A DNA stretch of 64,000 nt from Planctomycetota bacterium (GCA_029259945.1 JAJDEF010000022.1:310001-374000), one strand, 5' to 3'. Positions 24,783 through 33,749 are shown, numbered from the stretch's first letter. The notes: generated by a model from the letters alone, not told the origin. Translations and numbers: made by a program.

Positions 24783-25157
24783 ATGAATTTCAAATTCCCT
24801 AAGTCAGCAAAGCTGCTGAAACCTTCTGAATTCGATCGCGTATTTCGCGCCCGAAATTCTGCCGCCGATGGATTGATTGTGGTCTACGCAGATCGAGGGC
24901 CATGTACTCAACCGCGAATCGGTCTGACCGTGTCGCGTAAGTGTGGCAACGCCATCGTCCGCAACCGCTGGAAACGATCGATTCGAGAAGCGTTCCGTCT
25001 CGTGCAGCACAAGCTGCCTCAACAGTTTGATTTTGTCGTGTTACCCAAAAAAGGAGCTTCGCCCGATGTCGCGAAACTCGAAGAGTCGCTTCTCAAGTTG
25101 GCAAGCAAAATCTCCGCAAGAATTTCAGCTACCGATGACAGCAAAGGGCACGGGTGA
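24783..25157 (+). CDS. rnpA: Ribonuclease P protein component
   Basis: 124 residues, the protein subunit of RNase P for tRNA 5' maturation. The signature RNRWKRSIREAFR, the leader KSAKLLKPSEFDRVF and RIGLTVSRKCGNAIVRN are typical. ATG 24783 is preferred over GTG 24720, which would add 21 residues not found in the family. It overlaps yidD by one nucleotide (TGATG). Normally rpmH precedes rnpA; here the upstream gene is a small membrane protein and no L34-like small frame is seen. Confidence 0.93.
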   Translation: MNFKFPKSAKLLKPSEFDRVFRARNSAADGLIVVYADRGPCTQPRIGLTVSRKCGNAIVRNRWKRSIREAFRLVQHKLPQQFDFVVLPKKGASPDVAKLEESLLKLASKISARISATDDSKGHG

Positions 25158-25396
25158 TGCGATTCCTCTGGCAAGCTTGCATGCTATTGCCGGGCCTCGT
25201 GCTCATGGGCGCAGCCCGATGCTATCAACTGCTGATCAGTCCGATGCTAGGCCCCAAATGTCGATTCTACCCAAGCTGTAGTGCCTATTTTCTTGTGTCG
25301 GTCAGCAAATACGGAGCATTTCGCGGCGGATTCAAAGGTTTACACCGCATCTCGCGGTGTCATCCTTGGAATCCGGGAGGCTACGATCCCCCCTAG
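25157..25396 (+). CDS. yidD: Membrane protein insertion efficiency factor YidD
   Basis: 79 residues of the YidD family: LLISPMLGPKCRFYPSCSAY and GLHRISRCHPWNPGGYDP are diagnostic. It assists YidC-dependent insertion into the inner membrane. ATG 25157 shares its A with the rnpA stop (TGATG); the preceding GTG at 25154 is also in frame. The rnpA-yidD pairing is the usual bacterial order. Confidence 0.95.
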   Translation: MRFLWQACMLLPGLVLMGAARCYQLLISPMLGPKCRFYPSCSAYFLVSVSKYGAFRGGFKGLHRISRCHPWNPGGYDPP

Positions 25397-25486
25397 GCTT
25401 TTGGTCTGTATTGACCCCAAATCGCGGTATTCCTAAGCTTCTGCCCTCTCTCTACTTATGTCTTAGATCATAGATGGCAGAAACGT

Positions 25487-27205
25487 ATGAAATACGTGAC
25501 GCGAAATACACTCTGGGTGGCGCTGGTAATCGCCAGCTGTTCCTCATCAATCGGCTGTATGGGCCCTATCCTGAGGCACCAGAGCCCCGAATCTACTTTT
25601 GCCGAAGAAGTTCCTTCAGACACAACGTTGGTTGCGAATGTGGCTCATCCGTATGGCATGGGCTACGTAAAACTAGAAGCAATTGGTTTAGTCACTGGCC
25701 TTGCAAACACCGGCGAGGATCCTCCTCCTTCGCCACAACGGGCCACTATTCTTAGCGAAATGAACCGACGAAACGTCGAAACCCCCAACCAAATTTTGGC
25801 GTCTTCTGCGACCGCTCTCGTTTTGGTGCGAGGTTTTTTACGACCTGGCATTCAAGAGGGTGACCGATTCGATATCGAAGTAAAAACCCCTACTCGAAGT
25901 AGCACCACCAGCCTACGCGGTGGGAAATTACTCGAAACACGCATGACCGAAATGGCCGTCTTGGGTTCTCAGATTCGAAAGGGCCATTTGATGGGCGTCT
26001 CGAATGGTTCGGTGTTGGTCGATCCCACGGCAAACATCAAAGACGATCCAGCGCTGGCTCGTCGCGGTCGTATCCTGGGGGGAGGTATCGTCACCAAATC
26101 GCGCAAACTCGGTTTGATTTTAGACCACGAGCGGCAATCGGTGCGATTGAGTCAACAGGTTGGCAAGGCAATCAACACCCGGTTTCATAGCTATATCAAT
26201 GGCCGCCGACGAGGAGTTGCAACACCCAAAACCGACGAATTCATCGAACTAGAACTCCACCCACGTTACAAAGACAACGTTGGCCGATTTATGCAGGTGG
26301 TGCGAAATATCTCTCTACGGGAATCGCAATTCGAACTGCAATCTCGGTTGCGGTTGCTAAAGAGCCAGTTACTCGACCCCGTCACCTCAGCTACCGCCGC
26401 GATACGGTTAGAAGCCGTGGGCAGCGAAGAAGCAATCACCATTCTCAAACTAGGCTTAAACGCAGAGGATCCCGAGGTGCGGTTCTATGCCGCCGAAGCC
26501 TTGGCCTATCTCGACGTCACCGATGCCGTGGCTCCCTTGGCTTTAATCGCTCGCGAGGAGCCGGCCTTCCGAGTCCACGCACTAGCCGCCCTGAGTGCGA
26601 TGGATGATGGTTCTGCGTACGACGAACTTCGAGAATTACTGAGCGTGAAAAGTGCAGAAACTCGCTACGGGGCATTTCGTTCGCTCTGGGCAATGTCTCC
26701 TGGCGATTCCATGATACGGGGCGAAAGCCTCGGCGAAATGTTTAGCTATCATATCCTCAATGTATCTGGCCCCCCAATGATTCACGTCACCAACAGCCAT
26801 CGTCCCGAAATCGTACTATTTGGCCAGCAACACAGGCTCAAGCTGCCGCTGGTACTCGACGCGGGCCCCAAAATTCTTGTCAACGGCCTGAGTGGCGGCG
26901 AAATTAAAGTCAGTCGATTTAGCGAAACGACCCAACAGCGAGTTGTTTCAACCGACGTCGACGAGGTGATTCGTGCTGTGGTGGAACTAGGCGGCACCTA
27001 TCCCGACGTGGTTCAGATGTTGGCCCAGGCCAAGGAATCAGGCGCGATGGCTAGCCGGTTCCGTGTGAATGCCCTTCCAGAAAGCGGTCGAGAATTTTTG
27101 AAATCGGACGAAGATTCTTCCAGCCTGGAAAAAAGCAGCGAAAGTGCGATCGACTCGTTTGATCTCGAAACACCTGCCCCCGAGTTATTCAGCCGCCGTG
27201 GCTAA
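25487..27205 (+). CDS. FlgI (flagellar P-ring)-like lipoprotein with HEAT repeats
   Basis: 572 residues with a lipoprotein-type signal (hydrophobic to about 23, then IGC). Residues about 60-250 look like FlgI: GYVKLEAIGLVTGLANTGEDPPPS, and RKGHLMGVSNGSVLVDP. Residues about 290-400 are HEAT-like helical repeats (RLEAVGSEEAITILKLGL, DPEVRFYAAEALAYLDVTDAV, EPAFRVHALAALSAMDD). The C-terminal segment is again beta-rich, then low complexity. No other flagellar gene is in the window. FlgI-like proteins with HEAT repeats occur in planctomycetes; whether they form a P-ring is not established by this sequence. A general envelope role is an alternative. Confidence 0.75.
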   Translation: MKYVTRNTLWVALVIASCSSSIGCMGPILRHQSPESTFAEEVPSDTTLVANVAHPYGMGYVKLEAIGLVTGLANTGEDPPPSPQRATILSEMNRRNVETPNQILASSATALVLVRGFLRPGIQEGDRFDIEVKTPTRSSTTSLRGGKLLETRMTEMAVLGSQIRKGHLMGVSNGSVLVDPTANIKDDPALARRGRILGGGIVTKSRKLGLILDHERQSVRLSQQVGKAINTRFHSYINGRRRGVATPKTDEFIELELHPRYKDNVGRFMQVVRNISLRESQFELQSRLRLLKSQLLDPVTSATAAIRLEAVGSEEAITILKLGLNAEDPEVRFYAAEALAYLDVTDAVAPLALIAREEPAFRVHALAALSAMDDGSAYDELRELLSVKSAETRYGAFRSLWAMSPGDSMIRGESLGEMFSYHILNVSGPPMIHVTNSHRPEIVLFGQQHRLKLPLVLDAGPKILVNGLSGGEIKVSRFSETTQQRVVSTDVDEVIRAVVELGGTYPDVVQMLAQAKESGAMASRFRVNALPESGREFLKSDEDSSSLEKSSESAIDSFDLETPAPELFSRRG

Positions 27206-27350
27206 TGCTTGCCTGCTCATTGCTAGCATCACTGGCGCCCAATAGCCGCTAATGCTCTCCAGTCATCGCTGGTTTCTTGCTACGATCCGCCGCTCGTTTG
27301 CGCCCGGCGTACGCGCGTCCACCTAATCACCGCCACTCCATAACAGCCCC

Positions 27351-30300
27351 ATGCTCAAAGCACTGGAACTCAACGGCTTTAAAAGCTTTGCCGATCGAAC
27401 TCGGTTTGAGTTTCCGGCAGGCATCACCGCCATTGTTGGTCCCAACGGCTCGGGCAAGTCGAATGTGGTGGATGCCATCAAATGGGTGCTCGGGACTCAA
27501 AGTGTCAAAGCCTTACGCGGCAAAGAAATGACCGACGTCATTTTCAGCGGCGCGCGCGGTCGTGGTCAAACCAATGCGGCAGAGGTGACCCTCTCGTTCG
27601 ACAACTCCTCGCGCACCCTCGAAGTCGATTCCGACGAGGTGCACGTCACGCGTCGAGTTTACCGGAGCGGCGAAGGCGAGTATCTAATCAATCGCCAACC
27701 GGTTCGACTGCGTGACATCCGCGAAGTATTTGCAGGCACCGGAGTTGCAACAGGTGCCTATAGCATTATCGAGCAAGGCAAAGTCGACGCGCTGCTTCAA
27801 TCTTCGCCCCGCGAGCGCCGTTTAATTTTCGAAGAGGCGGCAGGGGTTAGTCGCTTCAAGCTAAAACGGCAGGAAGCGGCCCGTCGGCTAGAACGTGTCG
27901 ACCAAAACTTACTCCGGCTTTCTGACATCGTCGACGAGCTAGACTCTCGCCTTCGCAGTGTGCGATCCCAAGCAGGACGCGCGCGTAAGTACAAAGAACA
28001 AGCCGATCGCCTGAAAGAATTGCGTACTCAAGTCGGATTGGCTGATTGGCATCAACTGACCGCTTCGCTCAAAAAACTGCAACACGATGCAGACAATCAC
28101 AGCCAAGCTCGCGAGGCGATTCAGAAACAGGTAACCGCCGGCGATCAACGGCTCGCCGCACTCGACCAAAAGGAAGAAACGCTTCAACAACAGACCCGCT
28201 CGACGAACGAACTCGCCACAACAACACGCGAACGCATCGCAAAATGCGAATCAACCCGCCGCAGCCAACTAGCCCGCACAGACGAACTCGTTCAAGAAGC
28301 ACAGCGTCTGCAGCAGCAGTCGCTTGCCATGACGTCTCGCGCGGGCGTCACACAGCAGTTGGTTTCTGAAACCGAACGTGAATCACAAGCGGCCGAACAG
28401 CAGTTTAGCGAGCTAGAGCAGCAAGTCCAGTCGCAACAGACGGCACTCGACCAGGCTCAAACAGGGCAGAAAGAGTGTCGTAACGAGGTCGAATGTACCC
28501 GAGAAAAACAAGCCTCGACACTACGCGACTCGACACAACTAGAAAAAAACATCCATCTACTTGGATCACAACATTCCGATGCGGTCGCGGCAAGCGAACG
28601 ATACCAAGAACTTCTCCTAGGTTTGGAATCCACTCGCTCGGAAGTAGCGATACAGTTTCAAAAGGAAGAGTCTGCGTGCCAACAATTCGGGATCGCTACC
28701 CATCAATCTCAGCAAAGTTTAACACAGCTACAAAATCAGTTACGCGACGACCGTCGTATTCTCGCTCAGTCGCAAAAACAGTTGGCGGACTTGCGTGGCC
28801 GACTTTCAGGCGCCCGCGAACGAGCAGCGGTTCTCGAAGAATTGGAACGTCGCCTCGATGGATTAAGCGCTGGCACCAAGCAAGTTCTACAACGGGCTCG
28901 CGAAGAACCCGAGGGCCCTTTCGGCGGCGTTCGCGGAATTGTGGCTGACCTCCTGCGAGTCGATGCCGACACGGCACCGTTAGTTGAAATTGCGTTGGGA
29001 GATCACGCCAACCATTTGCTGGTCGACCACACAAACCCAGCCATGTTTACGTTAGACGATGCCGAGTGGCCAGGGCGTACCGGTTTTCTACGGCTCGACG
29101 TCCCCGTGCCCGCCAGCGCAGTCGACCGCATCGATCTCTCTCATGAACCCGGGGTGATGGGGCGTGCAGATCAATTTGTCGAAACCGCTCCCGATTTATC
29201 GGCTCTGCCTCGACGCCTGCTGGGGCGACACTGGTTTGTCGATACGTTGGCGACCGCTCTGCGGCTAGCTAGTGGCACCGGGCGAGGATTAAATTACATC
29301 ACCATCGTCGGCGAGGTTGTCGGAGCCGATGGTTCGCTGATCGTCGGGCCACGCCAATCGGCCACGGGCTTACTTTCTCGCCGAAGCGAATTACGGGCTC
29401 TGGTCGAGGAAGTGCGTGAAATGGAATCTCGCATCGAACAACAGCATACCGTCTGCGAAAAGCTTGAAGCCTCGATTGCAACTCAAGATCATCAGCAACA
29501 GCAACTCGGCGCCGAGCATGCCGCGCGTTCGAAACAGCTTAGTGCCGCCCAGCTCAAAGTGGCTTCACTACGAGAACGGTTGGATCAAGCGAATCAGCAA
29601 CATGCGACCGCCGAAAGCGAGCTTGCCACGGCAGAAGAGCAAGCTGCCAGTACCGCGCAAGGCTTGCAGCGAGATCGAAATCAGCTTGCCGAGCGACAAA
29701 ACGAACGGCAACAACTCCAATCGCATCTCGAAAATCGCTCGGAGCAGGCGAAGCAACTTGAAAAACAAGTCAGCTCGCTCCAACGGACGGTCACCGACTC
29801 TCGCGTTTCGTTGGCACGTAGCGAGCAACGCCGAGACGGCCTCCGTCGACAGATGGACCAGTTGCACCGCGACCGTGAAGAGCACGACCGAGCATTGGCC
29901 GACACCCGCATGCGAATCTCTGAATGCCACTCCCAACGCAAACAGCTCACCCATTCGGTCCTCGAATTGACCAGCGAGATTGCAGAACTCTATCGTCGCA
30001 AAGAAACACTTGTTAACGAGTTGCAGCAAGCAACCCACCAGCAAGATGAGGCCAGGAAACACAAATCACAGGTCAGCAAAGAGCTAGACCAGCTTCGAAA
30101 AAAACTCCTCAAACATCAAGGCGACCTGCAACAAGCAGAGATGCGGGTCCAACAGCAACAACACCAGCGCAACGAACTAGCGGCTCGACTCTCTGACGAT
30201 TACGACCTCGATCTTGCCGTACTGGCCACCTCCGAACCTGCAAAAGAGCTTGTCGGTCGCGAACAAATCGACCAGGAGATTCAAAAGCTTCGGCAGCAGC

Positions 30301-30950
30301 TACAAACGATCGGGCCGGTGAATCTCGAAGCGCTTTCTGAACTCGAAGCAGTCGAACAACGACACACAACGCTCTCTGAGCAATACGAAGACCTGCGAGC
30401 CGCCAAAGCTCGACTCGAGCAATTGGTCTCGCAGATCAACGTCGAAAGTCGTGAGCTTTTTACCAACGCGATCGACGTGATTCGCGGTCATTTCCAAGAG
30501 CTTTACAGCAACTTGTTTGGCGGGGGCGAAGCCGACATCCTCATCGACGAAAATGGCGACCAAGATGTGCTGGAATGTGGCATCGAAATCATCGCCCGTC
30601 CGCCTGGAAAACAGCCGAGAAGCATCTCGCTGCTCTCTGGCGGCGAACGCACACTCACCTGCGTCGCACTGCTCTTGGCAATTTTCCGCAGCCGCCCAAG
30701 CCCCTTCTGTGTGCTAGACGAAGTCGATGCGGCCCTAGACGAAGCCAACATCGACCGCTTTGTCGAAGTGCTCAAACAATTCATGACCTCGACGCAGTTC
30801 ATCGTCATCTCGCACTCAAAACGAACGATGGCCTGCGCCGACACCCTCTACGGCATCACCATGCAAGAGTCCGGCGTCTCAAAACGGGTCTCCGTTCGAT
30901 TCGAAGACGTATCCGCGCAAGGACACACCGGAGATGCCCAGGCGGCTTAG
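27351..30950 (+). CDS. smc: Chromosome segregation protein SMC
   Basis: A 1199-residue condensin subunit. The N-terminal Walker A GPNGSGKS is at 30-37, with YSIIEQGKVDALLQ as Q-loop region. Long coiled coils (about 170-490 and 670-1010) flank a hinge at about 520-660. The C-terminal head has the signature LLSGGERTLTCVALLLAI and Walker B PFCVLDEVDAALDEANI. Full length for the family. Start ATG 27351; no Shine-Dalgarno is visible. The gene follows the FlgI-like gene by 145 nt and has no scpA or scpB nearby. Confidence 0.97.
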   Translation: MLKALELNGFKSFADRTRFEFPAGITAIVGPNGSGKSNVVDAIKWVLGTQSVKALRGKEMTDVIFSGARGRGQTNAAEVTLSFDNSSRTLEVDSDEVHVTRRVYRSGEGEYLINRQPVRLRDIREVFAGTGVATGAYSIIEQGKVDALLQSSPRERRLIFEEAAGVSRFKLKRQEAARRLERVDQNLLRLSDIVDELDSRLRSVRSQAGRARKYKEQADRLKELRTQVGLADWHQLTASLKKLQHDADNHSQAREAIQKQVTAGDQRLAALDQKEETLQQQTRSTNELATTTRERIAKCESTRRSQLARTDELVQEAQRLQQQSLAMTSRAGVTQQLVSETERESQAAEQQFSELEQQVQSQQTALDQAQTGQKECRNEVECTREKQASTLRDSTQLEKNIHLLGSQHSDAVAASERYQELLLGLESTRSEVAIQFQKEESACQQFGIATHQSQQSLTQLQNQLRDDRRILAQSQKQLADLRGRLSGARERAAVLEELERRLDGLSAGTKQVLQRAREEPEGPFGGVRGIVADLLRVDADTAPLVEIALGDHANHLLVDHTNPAMFTLDDAEWPGRTGFLRLDVPVPASAVDRIDLSHEPGVMGRADQFVETAPDLSALPRRLLGRHWFVDTLATALRLASGTGRGLNYITIVGEVVGADGSLIVGPRQSATGLLSRRSELRALVEEVREMESRIEQQHTVCEKLEASIATQDHQQQQLGAEHAARSKQLSAAQLKVASLRERLDQANQQHATAESELATAEEQAASTAQGLQRDRNQLAERQNERQQLQSHLENRSEQAKQLEKQVSSLQRTVTDSRVSLARSEQRRDGLRRQMDQLHRDREEHDRALADTRMRISECHSQRKQLTHSVLELTSEIAELYRRKETLVNELQQATHQQDEARKHKSQVSKELDQLRKKLLKHQGDLQQAEMRVQQQQHQRNELAARLSDDYDLDLAVLATSEPAKELVGREQIDQEIQKLRQQLQTIGPVNLEALSELEAVEQRHTTLSEQYEDLRAAKARLEQLVSQINVESRELFTNAIDVIRGHFQELYSNLFGGGEADILIDENGDQDVLECGIEIIARPPGKQPRSISLLSGGERTLTCVALLLAIFRSRPSPFCVLDEVDAALDEANIDRFVEVLKQFMTSTQFIVISHSKRTMACADTLYGITMQESGVSKRVSVRFEDVSAQGHTGDAQAA

Positions 30951-31119
30951 GGCGTTTTTTATTGCCCAAACAGTCAGATCGAGCCCTGGTACTACAGTTA
31001 TGCTTGCTGAGAAAGTCCATCCCGCCTCCTCGATACGTGGTCAATGAACGGATATGGCGACAGAAACGTATTCATAGTATAGACTTGTACCATTGCATGG
31101 ACGACCATCCGACTTATAG

Positions 31120-31944
31120 GTGTCAGCATCTCCCGTGAACCAACCATTGCCCAAGTACGATAATCCGCCGGTCGTCGAAGTCGCCCTTTCCGTGCAGTTT
31201 GACCGACTGGATCTTTCTACCGCTCATTTGGGACTGGTTTGGCAGCAGTTTCGTGGTCGGTTCCCCGTGATTCAGGACAAACCAGAGCTTGACTCCACGT
31301 TTGAACGATTCGGGTCTTCAGAAAAAAGGATGCCTGGTGTGCGGTTTGAGGTCGGCTCAATGCCGATGCCACGATTTTGGTTTGTCAACGAATCCGGAAA
31401 TGAACTGGTCCAAGTTCAACGTGACCGTTTCATCCGCAATTGGCGGAAGACAGACGGCCAACCCGGCTATCCCAGTTATGACAATCTTCGCAAGGCATTG
31501 ATAGCCGACTGGGAATTATTCGAGAAGTTTGTTACCGAAGAGTGCAAGCTAACACTTACTCCAAATCAGTGCGAAGTGACATACGTCAATATTATAGAGG
31601 ATGTCGATCCGAGCCAACTTGCGAACGTTTTCGCCTGGATCAATGGAACTTACTCCGATGACTACCTTGGTGATGCCGAAGATACGGAGTTCGCATTACG
31701 ATATGTGCTGAAGGACGAATCCGAGCCGCCATGGGGACGCCTTCATGTTACGGCAGCACCGGCAATTCGCGCGGCTGATGGCAAACCCGTAGTTCGCTTG
31801 ACAATGACTGCGAGAGGAACACCACAGACACAAGATTCTAACGGTGTTTTTGATTTGCTTGACAAGGGGCATGAAGTGATTGTGCGTGGCTTCACATCGA
31901 TTACCACGCCCGAGATGCACAAGATATGGGAGCGCAAGATATGA
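31120..31944 (+). CDS. TIGR04255-family protein
   Basis: 274 residues of a sporadically distributed family of unknown function. It is recognised by the N-terminal KYDNPPVVEVALSVQF, the central FVNESGNELVQVQRDRFIRNWRK, and YPSYDNLRKAL. It starts with GTG (31120, or possibly 31135); no ATG is available and no good Shine-Dalgarno is seen. It is the first gene of a three-gene unit, and its stop overlaps the next start (ATGA). Codon use is less biased than in smc, as in transferred genes. I infer an accessory module but no function. Confidence 0.72.
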   Translation: MSASPVNQPLPKYDNPPVVEVALSVQFDRLDLSTAHLGLVWQQFRGRFPVIQDKPELDSTFERFGSSEKRMPGVRFEVGSMPMPRFWFVNESGNELVQVQRDRFIRNWRKTDGQPGYPSYDNLRKALIADWELFEKFVTEECKLTLTPNQCEVTYVNIIEDVDPSQLANVFAWINGTYSDDYLGDAEDTEFALRYVLKDESEPPWGRLHVTAAPAIRAADGKPVVRLTMTARGTPQTQDSNGVFDLLDKGHEVIVRGFTSITTPEMHKIWERKI

Positions 31945-32483
31945 GCACAGGCGTGTTGCGGCAATCGGCGGCGGATCCTGAATCCCTCCTTTCTGATGAA
32001 TTGTACCCCAGACCCACGTCGGCCCGACATGGGACGCCGCACCAACCGGAGCCCCCGATAACGATGGAGGAATCAGGGTCGTTCTCCATGCTGTTCGGCT
32101 TCGACGGGGCCTTTGTCTTCGACCAGGAGCCAGACGATTGGTTCATGCCGATTCTGAATCAAGTGTGCAATCTTGGCCAGCTCTCAAGAGACTGGAACTC
32201 CTATGGTGCTAGAGCGATTGATCCGAAGACGGCGGCACTCGCTGTGAATGTTCTGCTCGAGGTTCTTTCCGAGAGTGATCCTTTTCCTTCGGTAGTACCC
32301 ACGAGCCGTGGCGGCGTTCTCCTCGAATGGCATGATGGAGGTGTTGACCTGGAGGTTGATGTCCGATCACCGTGGTCGTTACAAGTATCATACGAGGACG
32401 GAACGAAAGTCGAGGAAATCGAGCACGCAGAGATCAGTTTCATTCAAGAGAAAATTAGCTCCCTCCGAAGCCGACTCGAATAG
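31941..32483 (+). CDS. Unknown protein of the WNSYGA / GGVLLEW type
   Basis: 180 residues read from ATG 31941, chosen because GGGAG lies 8 nt upstream and it gives an ATGA overlap with the preceding gene. The core pattern is LSRDWNSYGARAIDPKTAALAVNVL, then PSVVPTSRGGVLLEWHDGG, then LEVDVRSPW and a Tyr-Glu-Asp strand. I have the impression of meeting this pattern in small uncharacterised bacterial proteins. No catalytic motif is apparent. Middle gene of the TIGR04255 module. Confidence 0.7.
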   Translation: MSTGVLRQSAADPESLLSDELYPRPTSARHGTPHQPEPPITMEESGSFSMLFGFDGAFVFDQEPDDWFMPILNQVCNLGQLSRDWNSYGARAIDPKTAALAVNVLLEVLSESDPFPSVVPTSRGGVLLEWHDGGVDLEVDVRSPWSLQVSYEDGTKVEEIEHAEISFIQEKISSLRSRLE

Positions 32484-32492
32484 GACGTGTGG

Positions 32493-32903
32493 ATGTCAGA
32501 CACTTCGATGCCGCATGTAGACGACTTGTCGATCCTTGAAGACGAGGAATTATGGAGGCGAATACCGCCTTGGCATATCGTCGAGGACCGGAACCTAGGG
32601 AGAAAACGCATTTCGAAGGCGGCATTCGAGGATCACCCCGATGGTACTCCGATGTCCGTCGTGCTTGGCCAAGAGGTTTTGGCTGCAGATCGTGATGCCT
32701 ATTCAGTGATATCCGAACACGACAAGTTCTGTCTTGCATCCGTTACTGCTGGACTTGCCAGGTCGCTTAAACAGGGCGTAGCCCGTAGCCCCCTCCCCGA
32801 CGAGCCCGCTCATGCGGAAGTGTTCGGAAAAAAGACGGACGGAGTTCGGAAGCGATTTGCGAAAAATGCCAAGTGGGTCATTGGACCCAGTGTGGATGTG
32901 TAG
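32493..32903 (+). CDS. Unknown protein, third gene of the TIGR04255 module
   Basis: 136 residues from ATG 32493 (a GTG two codons earlier is possible), starting 9 nt after the preceding stop. Recognisable segments are LWRRIPPWHIVEDRNLGRKRISKAAF, DGTPMSVVLGQE and a C-terminal DEPAHAEVFGKKTDGVRKRF. These look like a recurrent family of small proteins with conserved Arg/His/Asp. Tight spacing shows that the three genes act together. The GC content and codon use of the module are lower and less biased than around it. A palindromic repeat follows 14 nt after the stop. Confidence 0.7.
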   Translation: MSDTSMPHVDDLSILEDEELWRRIPPWHIVEDRNLGRKRISKAAFEDHPDGTPMSVVLGQEVLAADRDAYSVISEHDKFCLASVTAGLARSLKQGVARSPLPDEPAHAEVFGKKTDGVRKRFAKNAKWVIGPSVDV

Positions 32904-32917
32904 GCATACGTAAGCAG

Positions 32918-32985
32918 GTAGCCCTGGTTGAACAGCAACCAGGGCTACAAAGCGGCATAAGGCATCTTCTGTGGGATAATCTACC
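32918..32985 (+). repeat. Hairpin repeat, copy 1, left of the redox pair
   Basis: The hairpin GTAGCCCTGGTTG-aacag-CAACCAGGGCTAC is followed by GCATCTTCTGTGGGATAA and CTACC. The same hairpin plus tail recurs in the same orientation at 33682-33749, so the two copies bracket the glutaredoxin-like and HxlR genes. Confidence 0.88.
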
Positions 32986-33004
32986 CTACTTGCTACCGAT
33001 GACA

Positions 33005-33241
33005 CTATTTCAAGTCTGAGAGAGCGGCACCATAGTTGATGTGAAACACTTCGGCATCGACCACTAAAGCAGGGACAGACTTTACGCCTGCTGACTCGGC
33101 TTCGGCGATCCGCTCTTTCGAATCACCCAGATGGACGATCTCAACGTCAAATCGGCTAGGATCGAGGCTATCGGCAATGGTTTTTTCAGCCAACACACAG
33201 ACAGGACATCCTGCGTGGTAGAATGTAGCTTTCTTTGACAT
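33005..33241 (-). CDS. Glutaredoxin/thioredoxin-like small redox protein
   Basis: 78 residues with a CPVC active site near the N-terminus (FYHAGCPVCVLAEKTI) and a cis-Pro region (VKSVPALVVD), the glutaredoxin or small thioredoxin fold. ATG 33241 is chosen because GGAG is 6 nt upstream; an in-frame ATG at 33253 adds MEFI. It is divergent from the HxlR regulator across about 100 nt. It likely reduces disulfides in a partner, perhaps the regulator itself. Confidence 0.82.
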   Translation of the reverse strand: MSKKATFYHAGCPVCVLAEKTIADSLDPSRFDVEIVHLGDSKERIAEAESAGVKSVPALVVDAEVFHINYGAALSDLK

Positions 33242-33345
33242 AATGAACTCCATAGGGTCGAATTAGATTGAAACTGCAACTCCCCCAATATTAAACACAG
33301 GCCATCACCTCGCAACTATGCACTTTTTTGTGGGTTACGTACCAA

Positions 33346-33678
33346 ATGGAAACAAATACTGAATCTAAGGCATACTATGTCCAAGAGATCTTCGAAAAAT
33401 GCCTTGGCTGCAAATGGACTTTGCACGTCCTCGCGAAAATCCGCGAAGGGATTTTTCGCCCGGGGCAACTTGAACGTACCGCAGAGGGCCTTACTACCAA
33501 AGTACTCAACGAGCGTTTGACGAAGCTTGTAAACTTTGGCGTCTTACAAAAACATTCGTTCCCCGAGATACCTCCACGGGTGGAATACCGACTCACTGAG
33601 TTCGGAGAGGAGTTTGTTTCGATCGTAGATCAAATTAACGAACTTCAACACCGATATCAAAAAGACGACAAAAGCTAG
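33346..33678 (+). CDS. HxlR-family regulator with a CxxC motif
   Basis: 110 residues with the HxlR/DUF24 winged helix (KWTLHVLAKIREGIFRPGQLER, TTKVLNERLTKLVNFGVLQKH, PPRVEYRLTEFGEEF). Two cysteines, EKCLGCKW, stand where redox-sensing HxlR proteins carry their reactive Cys. It is divergent from a CPVC protein, suggesting a thiol-responsive pair. ATG 33346 is used; a TTG at 33328 is less likely. Confidence 0.82.
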   Translation: METNTESKAYYVQEIFEKCLGCKWTLHVLAKIREGIFRPGQLERTAEGLTTKVLNERLTKLVNFGVLQKHSFPEIPPRVEYRLTEFGEEFVSIVDQINELQHRYQKDDKS

Positions 33679-33681
33679 CGG

Positions 33682-33749
33682 GTAGCCCTGGTTGCCTCAA
33701 CCAGGGTTGCACAGCAACAAGAAGCAATCTTCTGTGGGATAAACCTACC
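33682..33749 (+). repeat. Hairpin repeat, copy 2, right of the redox pair
   Basis: GTAGCCCTGGTTG-cct-CAACCAGGGTTGC (two changes from copy 1) is followed by GCAATCTTCTGTGGGATAA and CCTACC. It is in direct orientation relative to 32918-32985, starting 3 nt after the HxlR stop. Confidence 0.88.

Noticed and set aside
30945..30980. Terminator after smc (GGGC...GCCC with T6)
   Set aside because: The T-run lies in the loop rather than after the stem and the stem is only 4 bp.
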